Assembly (NCBI GenBank): GCA_900544655.1
Contig: UQWE01000033.1
Span: 1 to 10,847 of the forward strand
Reading direction: 5' to 3'
Source: an uncultured Coriobacteriaceae bacterium
GTDB taxonomy: Bacteria > Actinomycetota > Coriobacteriia > Coriobacteriales > Atopobiaceae
DNA: 10,847 bases
Position numbers and translations under genes: made by a program. Below are positions 1-7,544 of this stretch, one piece after another. Below the pieces are notes generated by a model. That model did not search any database. It was not told where the DNA came from and saw only the letters and a list, made by a program, of their open reading frames with translations. How positions within the stretch are numbered: the first letter of the stretch is position 1; every line of letters begins with the position of its first letter.

Positions 1-1410
1 GGCTCCTCGCCGCGGAGGTCCCGTGCACGTCTGGCCCGCAGGCGCAAGTCCCTCGCGCGCCGCATCTTCGTCTCGCTTGCCGCCGTGTCCGCCATTGCTG
101 CCGTCGCGGTTCTCGTCTTCGCCTCGCTCGTCTACCAGAAGAGCGGCGTACGCGACGCCGGCCATATGCTCGAGACCGAGTGTGCCCTCGTCAAGACGAG
201 TATGCGCGGTACGGAGTCTGACATCATCCGCCTCATCAACCTTGACCTCGGGGAGGCGCGCGTGACCGTCGTCGGCCCTGACGGCGCCGTGCTTTATGAC
301 AACCAAAACAGCGTCGGTGACATGCCCAACCACGCTGACCGCCCCGAGATCGCCGCTGCGCTCGAGACGGGCAAGGGCTCTGCGGAACGTGACTCGGCCA
401 CGTCTGGCAGGGTCGAAATCTATCGTGCCGTTCGCCTCGATAACGGCAACGTACTGCGCCTTGCCGTCGACCGCGATGGCATCAAGGCGGCTCTTGGACA
501 CGATGTGCTTCTCTCCGTTGCCGTAGTCACTGCGGTGGTCCTCGTATGCTGGGCCGTGTCGCGCCTGATCGTCGACCGGCTTGTGGAGCCCATCCTCGAC
601 ATCGACCCTTCGGACCCTGACCCGGAGGACTCCTACGTGGAGCTCGAGCCCCTGGTCGATCGTATTGGCGAGCAGATGGGGGAGCTCCGCGGCGCAGACC
701 TCATGCGTCGCGAGTTCACCTCGAACGTGACGCACGAGCTCAAGACGCCGCTCTCCACCATCTCTGGCGCCGCGGAGCTCATTCGCGACGGCATCGCGAG
801 ACCCGAGGACGTGCCGGAGTTCGCCGGTCGCATCGTGGACGAGGCGCACCACATGACGGACCTCGTGAACGACATCCTCACCCTCTCCAAGCTCGATGAG
901 TCCGAGCGCGCCGGTGACACCTCGCTGCTTGGCAAGGCCGAACCCGTCGATATCGCCCATGCGCTCCGCGAGGTCGGCCACCGTCTCGCGCCCGTGGCCG
1001 ATGCCGCCGGCGTGAAGCTCACTTGTGGCGGAGACCCCGTCATCGTGCGTGGCATCCCGTCGCTTCTCGACGAACTCGCCTACAACCTGTGTGACAACGC
1101 GATCCGCTACAACCGTCCCGGCGGTACGGTCGATGCCTGCATCGATGTCGTCGACGGCTGCCCACGCCTCGTCGTGGCCGATACCGGCCTGGGTATCCCC
1201 GAGGCGGCGCAGGCCAAAGTCTTCGAGCGCTTCTATCGCGTTGACTCGAGTCGCTCGCGCGAGCGCGGCGGCACGGGCCTGGGTCTCGCCATCGTTAAGC
1301 ATGCCGCCGCCTATCACGGTGCCAAGCTCGCGCTCGAGTCGAAGGAGGGCGTCGGCACCACCGTGACCGTTACCTTCCCGGAGTCCTCGCTCGTGAGGAT
1401 TCCTGACTAG
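1..1410 (+). CDS. Sensor histidine kinase, PhoR/ResE type (5' partial)
   Basis: This is a membrane sensor kinase that would phosphorylate a partner response regulator, probably encoded just before the window. The frame is open to the window edge. The first possible start, GTG at 85, falls inside the first membrane helix (codons 22-45), so the true start is upstream. After that helix comes a small extracytoplasmic sensor (about codons 46-166) containing GPDGAVLYD and HADRPEI, as in PhoR-like kinases. A second helix spans about 168-188, then a short acidic linker stands where a HAMP domain would be. The HisKA box has HELKTP with phospho-acceptor His245. The ATPase domain shows the N box (N362, N366), G1 DTGLGIP (394-400), the F box FERFYRVD, and G2 GGTGLGLAIVKH (423-434). 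All catalytic motifs are intact. The class is certain; the signal sensed is unknown. Confidence 0.93.
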   Translation, partial: GSSPRRSRARLARRRKSLARRIFVSLAAVSAIAAVAVLVFASLVYQKSGVRDAGHMLETECALVKTSMRGTESDIIRLINLDLGEARVTVVGPDGAVLYDNQNSVGDMPNHADRPEIAAALETGKGSAERDSATSGRVEIYRAVRLDNGNVLRLAVDRDGIKAALGHDVLLSVAVVTAVVLVCWAVSRLIVDRLVEPILDIDPSDPDPEDSYVELEPLVDRIGEQMGELRGADLMRREFTSNVTHELKTPLSTISGAAELIRDGIARPEDVPEFAGRIVDEAHHMTDLVNDILTLSKLDESERAGDTSLLGKAEPVDIAHALREVGHRLAPVADAAGVKLTCGGDPVIVRGIPSLLDELAYNLCDNAIRYNRPGGTVDACIDVVDGCPRLVVADTGLGIPEAAQAKVFERFYRVDSSRSRERGGTGLGLAIVKHAAAYHGAKLALESKEGVGTTVTVTFPESSLVRIPD

Positions 1411-1449
1411 TTGAGGGTGCGTCTCCCGCCATTCCCGGACGTGCAAAAG

Positions 1450-1458
1450 TGCGATAAT
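1450..1458 (+). promoter_or_regulatory. Extended -10 promoter of the tRNA synthetase gene
   Basis: The sequence TGCGATAAT is an extended -10 element (TGn followed by GATAAT, 5 of 6 matches to TATAAT). It lies 33 bp before the ATG at 1492, which predicts a transcript start near 1465. No good -35 is seen at 16-18 bp, which is common for TGn promoters. No terminator is visible between the kinase stop (1410) and this site, so read-through from the kinase is also possible. Confidence 0.5.
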
Positions 1459-1491
1459 CAGCAGGTTGACTGACTATCGAGAAGGGCACCC

Positions 1492-3519
1492 ATGGCTTCC
1501 GAGAACACGAATCGCCCCAAATTCCCGGCGCGCGCCGTCGTCACGGCCGGCATGCCGTATGGCAACAAGGACCTGCACTTTGGCCACATCGGTGGCGTCT
1601 TCGTGCCGGCGGATTTCTTCGCCCGCTTCCTGCGTGACCGCATCGGTGCCGAGAACGTGCTGTTCGTCTCCGGCACGGACTGCTATGGCTCGCCGATCAT
1701 GGAGGGCTATCGCAAGCTCTCGGAGGCCGGCGAGTTCTCCGGCACCATCACTGACTACGTCCGTGGCCACCACGACAACCAGAAGGCCGCCCTTGACGCC
1801 TACGGCATCTCGCTTGACATCTTTGCCGGCAGCGGCCTCGAGCCAGCCAAGCCCTTCCACGCCACGCTCTCTGACGCGTGGATTCGCCGCCTGTACGAGG
1901 TGGGTGCCCTCAAGAAGCGCTCCACGCTGCAGTTCTATGACACCGAGGCGCAGACCTTCCTGAACGGGCGTCAGGTCATCGGCCGTTGTCCGGTTCGTGG
2001 CTGCAAGTCCGAGAAGGCCTATGCGGACGAGTGCGACCTGGGGCACCAGTTCGACCCGGAGGAGCTCATCAACCCGGTCTCGCAGCTCACGGGTACCAAG
2101 CCCGAGCTTCGTCCGTGTGACAACTGGTACTTCGACCTGCCCGCGTTCTCCGCCGCCCTCGAGACCCTCATGGACGAGTGGGACGCTGACCCGCAGGTCC
2201 GCGATATCGTGACCAAGACCGTGCGCGAGAGCCTCGTCGCCCCCGTCATCTACATCAAGAACGAGCTCCGTGAGGACTTTGCCGCCGTCGCGGGCGACCT
2301 TCCGGCCCACACCGTGCACGAGTCGCAGGGCAACCAGGCCAGCTTCTCCGTCGAGTTTGCCGATTGGGAGGCCCGCGACAAGGCGCGCGAGGTGCTCGAG
2401 GGCGCGCACGTGCGCTTCCGCACGGGCAAGTGCCTGCTGCCGTTCCGCATCACCGGCAACATCGACTGGGGCGTTGCCGCTCCGCAGATCGACGGCGTGA
2501 GCGGTCTCACCGTTTGGTGCTGGCCCGAGAGCCTGTGGGCGCCGATCAGCTTCGTCCAGACCGCGCTTGCCGAGAGCGCGGACGGCCGTTACTCGAGCCG
2601 TGACTGGCATGACTGGTGGTGCGCGGATGACTCTCGCGTCTTCCAGTTCATCGGCCAGGACAACATCTACTTCTACTGCGTGGCGCAGCCCGCGATGTGG
2701 GAGGCGATGGGCTGGGGCCTCAAGCAGACCACGCCCGTGGCCAACTACCACATCCTATTCATGAACAAGAAGGCCTCGAGCTCGGGCGCCATCAAGCCGC
2801 CGATGGCCGCGGAGCTTCTCGACCACTACACTGCCGAGCAGCTGCGTGCCCACTGGCTGTCGCTCGCGCTCGACGCCAAGGCCGTGAGCTTCTCGCCCAA
2901 GGTCTATGACACGAGTGTCTCCTACAAGGACAAGAAGACTGGCGAGGAGGTCCTCGTGTGCGACGATCCCCGCGTTGTCGACCCCGCCCTCAAGGAGAGC
3001 GCGTTCCTCACGAACATCTTCAACCGCCTTGCCCGCAGCTGCTTCTACGGTGCCGCGAAGGCGTGCGGCTGCAAGCTGCCGGCAGTCGAGGCGAGCGCCG
3101 AGGTCATCGAGGGGTGCCGCGAGGCGACGCTCGCGTTCGAGCGCACGGTTCACGGGATGGACTTCCATGGCGCGCTTGCCTCGGTTGAGGGGTTCGCTCG
3201 CGCGGCCAACAAGCGTTGGGACGCGGCGAGCAAGGCCGCCGGCGATGATACTGACGCTTACGTGGCCGCCCTCGCGGACGCTTTCGCCGCCCTTCGCACG
3301 ACGGCCCTGCTCATGCACCCCGCCGTGCCTGCCGGTTGCGAGCTCGTCGCCGAGTACATGGGCTTCTCGGAGAAGGACTTCTTCAGCTGGGAACACGCTC
3401 TCGCCACGCCGTGCGAGCTCGCCGCCGAGCTTGGCGAGGATGCTTTCGAGCACGCTATCCTCGAGCTCCCCCCGCGCTTCGATTTCTTCCGCAAGCACGA
3501 GAGCCAGTACAAGAAGTAG
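1492..3519 (+). CDS. metG: Methionyl-tRNA synthetase-type class I enzyme
   Basis: The expected reaction is ATP-dependent charging of tRNA-Met with methionine in the cytoplasm. The Rossmann domain opens with TAGMPYGNKDLHFGHIGG; the HIGH motif is H29-F-G-H32. A zinc-knuckle insert follows with Cys166, Cys171, Cys181 and His185 (CX4C...CX3H), where the well-known enzymes use four cysteines. The KMSKS loop reads K427-A-S-S-S431, so the second lysine is replaced by Ser430. A helical anticodon-binding region fills the C-terminal 200 residues. There is no obvious C-terminal Trbp111-like tRNA-binding domain, although 675 aa is near the length of forms that have one. The start ATG has GAAGGG at 1481-1486, 5 bp upstream. 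The family assignment is strong. The altered signatures leave open whether this is the housekeeping enzyme or a specialised paralogue. Confidence 0.9.
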   Translation: MASENTNRPKFPARAVVTAGMPYGNKDLHFGHIGGVFVPADFFARFLRDRIGAENVLFVSGTDCYGSPIMEGYRKLSEAGEFSGTITDYVRGHHDNQKAALDAYGISLDIFAGSGLEPAKPFHATLSDAWIRRLYEVGALKKRSTLQFYDTEAQTFLNGRQVIGRCPVRGCKSEKAYADECDLGHQFDPEELINPVSQLTGTKPELRPCDNWYFDLPAFSAALETLMDEWDADPQVRDIVTKTVRESLVAPVIYIKNELREDFAAVAGDLPAHTVHESQGNQASFSVEFADWEARDKAREVLEGAHVRFRTGKCLLPFRITGNIDWGVAAPQIDGVSGLTVWCWPESLWAPISFVQTALAESADGRYSSRDWHDWWCADDSRVFQFIGQDNIYFYCVAQPAMWEAMGWGLKQTTPVANYHILFMNKKASSSGAIKPPMAAELLDHYTAEQLRAHWLSLALDAKAVSFSPKVYDTSVSYKDKKTGEEVLVCDDPRVVDPALKESAFLTNIFNRLARSCFYGAAKACGCKLPAVEASAEVIEGCREATLAFERTVHGMDFHGALASVEGFARAANKRWDAASKAAGDDTDAYVAALADAFAALRTTALLMHPAVPAGCELVAEYMGFSEKDFFSWEHALATPCELAAELGEDAFEHAILELPPRFDFFRKHESQYKK

Positions 3520-3599
3520 AGACTTACAGCTCATCGCCACGTTGCGCCCATACGTCGTGTTTAGCTCGTGCCGTGTTCGAACTGGCTCCGCGAATTCCT

Positions 3600-3634
3600 G
3601 ACCTCTCCGGACATCTGCGCCGGGGAGGTCTTTT
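3600..3634 (+). terminator. Intrinsic terminator after metG
   Basis: An 11-bp GC-rich stem (GACCTCTCCGG at 3600-3610 with CCGGGGAGGTC at 3620-3630, one G-T wobble) closes a 9-nt loop and is followed directly by TTTT. It lies 80 bp after the metG stop and should end that transcript. The 80 bp in between hold no gene. Confidence 0.9.
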
Positions 3635-3861
3635 ACATTCACGTGCCGTCACTTTTTGCGCCGCCGTGTCGTCATGCCATGCTCTCCTGCGCTGACGCGT
3701 CTAGTGTGTCGCTGTGCCTTGCGTCGTCGCGGTCTTGCGCCTCCTTACCTCGCTCTTTGATCTTGCGCCATCGCGACCTTGTGCCTACTTGCCACGTCTG
3801 GCTGCGCTGGGAGGCTCTGGGCCTGTCATGGAAGCCCCTTTTGTCCCTCCGCGCCGTTTCG
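3635..3861. other. Gene-free spacer with weak repetitive character
   Basis: No open frame here looks like a protein. The + strand is pyrimidine-rich. TCTTGCGCC occurs at 3733-3741 and 3761-3769, with a related CCTTGTGCC at 3778-3786; the two flanked forms (about 3726-3741 and 3771-3786) match at 12 of 16 positions. This may be a decayed repeat or simply biased composition. No promoter or RNA gene was recognised. Confidence 0.45.
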
Positions 3862-4018
3862 CGTGCAACGAATTTGAGGTTCTGCGGCTCGAATTGGGGC
3901 TTTGAGGCTCTAAAAACAATATGAGAGCAAAGAGCTAGCAAATAAAACCCCAGTTGCTCGTTATTCGGATGAGGGATAATACCATTTTTCAGCCGCAGAA
4001 TCTCATTTTTGTTGCACG
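3862..4018. mobile_element. MITE-like element with 27-bp terminal inverted repeats
   Basis: The ends 3863-3889 and 3991-4017 are imperfect inverted repeats, 23 of 27 matching, running inward from GTGCAAC to TTCTGCGGCT. One further base pairs outside, giving 157 bp. A second inverted pair inside (3892-3903 with 3944-3955) pairs at 11 of 12 positions. A short stem, GCTCT 3907-3911 with AGAGC 3924-3928, sits at the centre. The interior is much richer in A and T than the flanks and contains no gene. Terminal inverted repeats with a non-coding core are what a miniature inverted-repeat transposable element looks like. I see no clear target-site duplication. A structured RNA or an intergenic hairpin repeat family is the alternative. 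Confidence 0.6.
3954..3980 (+). promoter_or_regulatory. Possible outward promoter inside the inverted-repeat element
   Basis: TTGCTC (3954-3959) and GATAAT (3975-3980) are separated by 15 bp, shorter than ideal, and point toward the ABC operon about 450 bp downstream. The distance and spacing make this weak. It would matter if the element carries promoter activity. Confidence 0.2.
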
Positions 4019-4150
4019 GTGCCTTTGTTTTTGGCTCTAGAGAGCCTTCTGAACGCGCTCGCGCACCGTTAGAGGACGTTTCAAGTGCTGCGGCAGTGGC
4101 GTTTGTCGCGTGCGCTCTTTGTGCCGTGTCGTATTCGTCGGGCACCCCCC

Positions 4151-4310
4151 CATTCTTACCTTTACCGGGGCCTTTCATTCTTGTCTTTACCGGGCTCTCC
4201 ATCCCTATTTTCTCGTGCATCCGTTCCCACCTTCTCGTGCATCCGTTCCTACCTTCTCGGTCGCCCCATTCCAGCCTTTACCGGAGCTTTTCATTCCTGA
4301 CGAAAAGATG
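4151..4310. repeat. Array of degenerate short direct repeats
   Basis: Units starting CATTC or CATCC begin at 4151, 4176, 4200, 4218, 4240, 4267 and 4292, with spacings of 25, 24, 18, 22, 27 and 25 bp. Two neighbouring 22-bp copies (4210-4231 and 4232-4253, core TTCTCGTGCATCCGTTCC) differ at a single base, 4228 versus 4250. TTTACCGG recurs at 4161, 4186 and 4277. The + strand is strongly pyrimidine-rich. The - strand reads as short peptides such as GKGWNGATEKVGTDAREGGN, but stops break every frame. The spacing is too irregular and the units too diverged for CRISPR. Confidence 0.7.
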
Positions 4311-4376
4311 CGCGAACGGCTTCATACGCTGTCCGATACCTGACAGAACCGAAGTCTCGCCATGACGGCAGGCCGG

Positions 4377-4382
4377 GACAAT
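4377..4382 (+). promoter_or_regulatory. Candidate -10 of the ABC operon
   Basis: GACAAT lies 43 bp before the GTG start at 4426 and is the best -10-like hexamer in the 120 bp upstream. No convincing -35 stands at the right distance; CTGACA at 4340-4345 is too far away. No operator palindrome was recognised. Confidence 0.25.
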
Positions 4383-4410
4383 CTCTCTTGTGCCCAGATG
4401 AATGAAAGAG

Positions 4411-4420
4411 AAAGGAAAGG
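4411..4420 (+). promoter_or_regulatory. Ribosome binding site that sets the ATPase start
   Basis: AAAGGAAAGG ends 5 bp before GTG 4426, while the in-frame ATG at 4402 has no purine-rich site upstream. The GTG also gives the usual N-terminus of this family (SSIELRHVSKSY). Confidence 0.65.
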
Positions 4421-4425
4421 CCCGC

Positions 4426-5459
<1,034 letters not shown>

Positions 5460-5460
<1 letters not shown>

Positions 5461-6440
5461 TGGAGGCAAGCGTTACCGCTACCCCGGGGAAGACGACGGG
5501 GCGTCCGAGCGTTGGGAAGGCGAGTGGTGGCTCGAGCGAGAGCAAGAGGAGCGAGCGCCTGAACGCGAAGAGAGTGCTCCGCGCGCTTCGCCCCTACGCC
5601 GCCATCGCCCCTTCAATCGTGATCCTTGCGGTCTTCTGGATCTACCCGATATTCGAAATGGGTGGCCTCTCGCTCTATGAGTGGAACCTCGTCAATCCGG
5701 AGAAGGTCTTCGTTGGCCTTCAGAACTACATCACACTGTTCCAGGACGTGCAGTTCCGCCAGACGCTCGTCAGCACGCTGATTTACATGGTCTTTACGGT
5801 TGGACTCTCGGTTGTCCTCGGTATGCTCTGTGCCCTTCACCTCAAGCGCGTGAGCCGCAGGAACCGATTCCTCCAGGCGGTCATCTTCTCGCCCTACGTG
5901 ATCTCGCTCGCCTCAATCTCCCTCCTGTGGCTCTGGATCATGAACAGGGATTATGGCCTGCTGAACCAGATTCTGTCCGTCTTCGGGGTGTCTCCCGTCG
6001 ACTGGCTCGGAGACTCTCGCGTGGCGCTCGCCTCGCTCATCGCTATCTCCGTCTGGAAGTCCGTCGGGTATGACGCGCTGATCCTCACCTCGGCGTTGCA
6101 ATCCGTCCCGGAGAACCTCTACGAGGCGGCGGAGCTCGACCACGCGAAGCCCTGGGCCACTTTTTGGAAGATTACCCTGCCCATCGTGTCGCCGACCCTC
6201 TTCTTCCTGGTGATCGTCGAGGTCATCTCCTCGCTCAAAGTCTTCGAGACGATCCAGATCATGACGCAGGGAGGGCCCCAGAACGCCACGAACACCATCG
6301 TGTTTTCCCTCTACCAATACGCGTTCAAGTTCTACAAGGTGGGCTATGCCGCAGCCATCGGCATGGTGCTCCTGGTCCTCGTCGCCATCTTCGCAGTCGT
6401 CTACTTCAAGGTGCTCGAAAAGCGAGTCCACTACCGTTAG
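5460..6440 (+). CDS. ABC importer permease 1, MalF/UgpA-like
   Basis: This is an inner-membrane subunit (326 aa) of the importer. After an unusually polar, Ser/Arg/Lys-rich tail of about 40 residues come six membrane helices, near 47-66, 105-128, 138-161, 188-212, 242-260 and 297-318. The EAA loop that docks on the ATPase is at 222-243 (EAAELDHAKPWATFWKITLP). The late segment TQGGPQNATNT and the basic end LEKRVHYR resemble UgpA. The extra large periplasmic domain of enteric MalF is absent. The start overlaps the upstream stop, with a weak GAGG site at 5452-5455. An MsmF/LacF-like role with another sugar cannot be excluded. Confidence 0.92.
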
Positions 6441-6443
6441 GAG
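6439..6443 (+). promoter_or_regulatory. Ribosome binding site that sets the permease 2 start
   Basis: AGGAG overlaps the stop codon of permease 1 and sits 7 bp before ATG 6451. This rules out in-frame starts further upstream, which would lie inside the permease 1 gene. Confidence 0.75.
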
Positions 6444-6450
6444 CTATCCT

Positions 6451-7302
6451 ATGCAACCCATGACCAAGCACGGGATGCCAGCGCGCCGTGCCGTCCGCTC
6501 GGCGGGGAGGTTCGCGATTGACATCCTTCTCGTGCTCGTCTTCTTCTTCCCGTTCTTCTGGATGGTCTCGAGCTCGCTCAAGACGCTTGGCGAAACCATG
6601 CAGTTCCCGCCTTCGATCCTGCCGGCAAATCCGCAGTGGCAGAACTACGCCGACGCGCTGGAGTCCGGCCCATTTGGGGTCTACCTGAGGAACTCGGTCA
6701 TCGTCACCCTGGCGACGCTCGTGTGCCAGACGCTCACCGTGATCCCCGCGGCCTACGCCTTCTCGCAGTATCGCTTCCGTGGCAAGAAGGTCCTGTTTGG
6801 CATCACGCTCGTCACGATGATGGTGCCGGTCCAGCTCGTGTTCCTGCCCATCTTCATCATGTTCTCTCGTTGGCACATGATCAACTCCTATGCCTCCCTG
6901 GTGCTGCCGTTCGCCACGAGCGCCTTCAATATCTTCATGCTGCGCCAGACGTTCAACAAGATGCCGCCGGAGCTCATCGAGGCCGCCAAGCTCGACCATG
7001 CGAGCGAGTTGACGATCATCTTCAAGCTGTTCCTGCCGATGGCAATGCCGACTCTTGTAACCCTGGCGCTGCTGACCTTCATCGGGACCTGGAACGACTA
7101 CTTCTGGCCCCTCGTCCTCACCACCAAGGACCTCGCTCGCACACTGCCCGTTGGCGTCGCCGCACTCAAGGCGTCCGAGTCTGGCGTGAACTTCCACCTG
7201 CTGATGGCGGCGAACGTCGTGCTGACGGCCCCGATCATGGTGGTCTACCTCTTCGCGAACAAGCACATCGTGAAGGCGTTCTCGTACCTGGGCGACAAGT
7301 AG
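6451..7302 (+). CDS. ABC importer permease 2, MalG/UgpE-like
   Basis: This is the second membrane subunit (283 aa, the normal length for the family). Six helices lie near 22-42, 79-104, 113-135, 145-166, 190-215 and 250-268. The EAA loop is at 177-198 (IEAAKLDHASELTIIFKLFL), followed by FIGTWNDYFWPLVL, a hallmark of MalG/UgpE-type subunits. The MMVPVQLVFLPIF segment and the MAAN...NKHIV end fit UgpE-like proteins. ATG 6451 is chosen from its AGGAG; it begins 10 bp after the permease 1 stop. It should pair with permease 1 and the ATPase as a heterodimeric transporter core. Confidence 0.93.
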   Translation: MQPMTKHGMPARRAVRSAGRFAIDILLVLVFFFPFFWMVSSSLKTLGETMQFPPSILPANPQWQNYADALESGPFGVYLRNSVIVTLATLVCQTLTVIPAAYAFSQYRFRGKKVLFGITLVTMMVPVQLVFLPIFIMFSRWHMINSYASLVLPFATSAFNIFMLRQTFNKMPPELIEAAKLDHASELTIIFKLFLPMAMPTLVTLALLTFIGTWNDYFWPLVLTTKDLARTLPVGVAALKASESGVNFHLLMAANVVLTAPIMVVYLFANKHIVKAFSYLGDK

Positions 7303-7308
7303 CGAAGT

Positions 7309-7334
7309 CACGGGCATCGCACGCGGCGCCCGTG
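7309..7334 (+). other. Hairpin after permease 2 without T-run
   Basis: CACGGGC (7309-7315) pairs perfectly with GCCCGTG (7328-7334), 7 bp after the permease stop. There is no U-tract, so it is not a standard terminator. It could protect the 3' end of the permease message or partly slow transcription. Confidence 0.4.
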
Positions 7335-7366
7335 CCCGCGCGAGTCGTCCGCGCGCCCGTGCCCGC
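7326..7366. repeat. 14-bp GC direct repeat
   Basis: GCGCCCGTGCCCGC occurs exactly at 7326-7339 and again at 7353-7366, 27 bp apart, within a very GC-rich run. It lies in the 242-bp gap between permease 2 and the binding-protein gene. That gap has no coding sequence. Confidence 0.6.
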
Positions 7367-7463
7367 CCATGCCTGGCCTGTCAGTGCCGCGCGTGCCCAG
7401 CGCTGGCCGGGCCTCTGCCTGACGCATCGCACGTGATCCAAAACAACAGGCTTCTCTCTTGCG

Positions 7464-7500
7464 CCCCTCCGCGGAGGTGGGGGAGTCCTGTGCCGATAAC
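7464..7500 (+). promoter_or_regulatory. Palindrome and possible -10 before the binding-protein gene
   Basis: CCTCCGCGGAGG (7466-7477) is a perfect 12-bp palindrome inside a larger CCCCTCC/GGAGGTGGGG dyad, and may be an operator or an RNA hairpin. TGCCGATAAC follows at 7491-7500 and resembles the extended -10 upstream of metG, but with one extra base between TG and the hexamer. A separate promoter here would let the binding protein be made in excess over the membrane parts. No -35 is clear. Confidence 0.3.
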
Positions 7501-7544
7501 GAAAACCAAGCCATTACGCACGTGAAATCGAAAGGACATACCTC

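Noticed and set aside
1474..2751. 425-aa open frame on the - strand
   Set aside because: It lies wholly opposite the tRNA synthetase gene, shows no family motif, and arises from GC-rich codon bias.
3574..3580. GTTCGAA resembling a tRNA T-loop
   Set aside because: No acceptor stem, anticodon arm or flanking T-stem pairs with it.
4033..4046. GGCTCT/AGAGCC hairpin as a terminator
   Set aside because: The T-run lies before the stem on the + strand and A follows on the - strand, so neither orientation makes an intrinsic terminator.
3672..4220. 182-aa open frame on the - strand through the spacer and the inverted-repeat element
   Set aside because: It crosses unrelated composition blocks (spacer, element, repeat array), shows no domain or convincing ribosome binding site, and is best explained as chance plus repeats.
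4151..4310. Possible CRISPR array
   Set aside because: Unit spacing is irregular (18-27 bp), repeats are diverged, there are no unique spacers of constant length, and no cas genes are present.
4009..4365. 118-aa open frame on the + strand with a hydrophobic, Ser/Pro/Phe-rich sequence
   Set aside because: Its content is the pyrimidine-rich repeat array read as codons, its start is inside the inverted-repeat element, and no Shine-Dalgarno is seen.
4402..4404. ATG as start of the ABC ATPase
   Set aside because: It has no ribosome binding site and adds eight basic residues outside the family's usual N-terminus. GTG 4426 has AAAGGAAAGG at the right distance.
6406..7317. 303-aa open frame on the - strand
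   Set aside because: It lies opposite permease 2, is charged and His/Glu/Arg-rich without a recognisable domain, and is a mirror-frame artefact.
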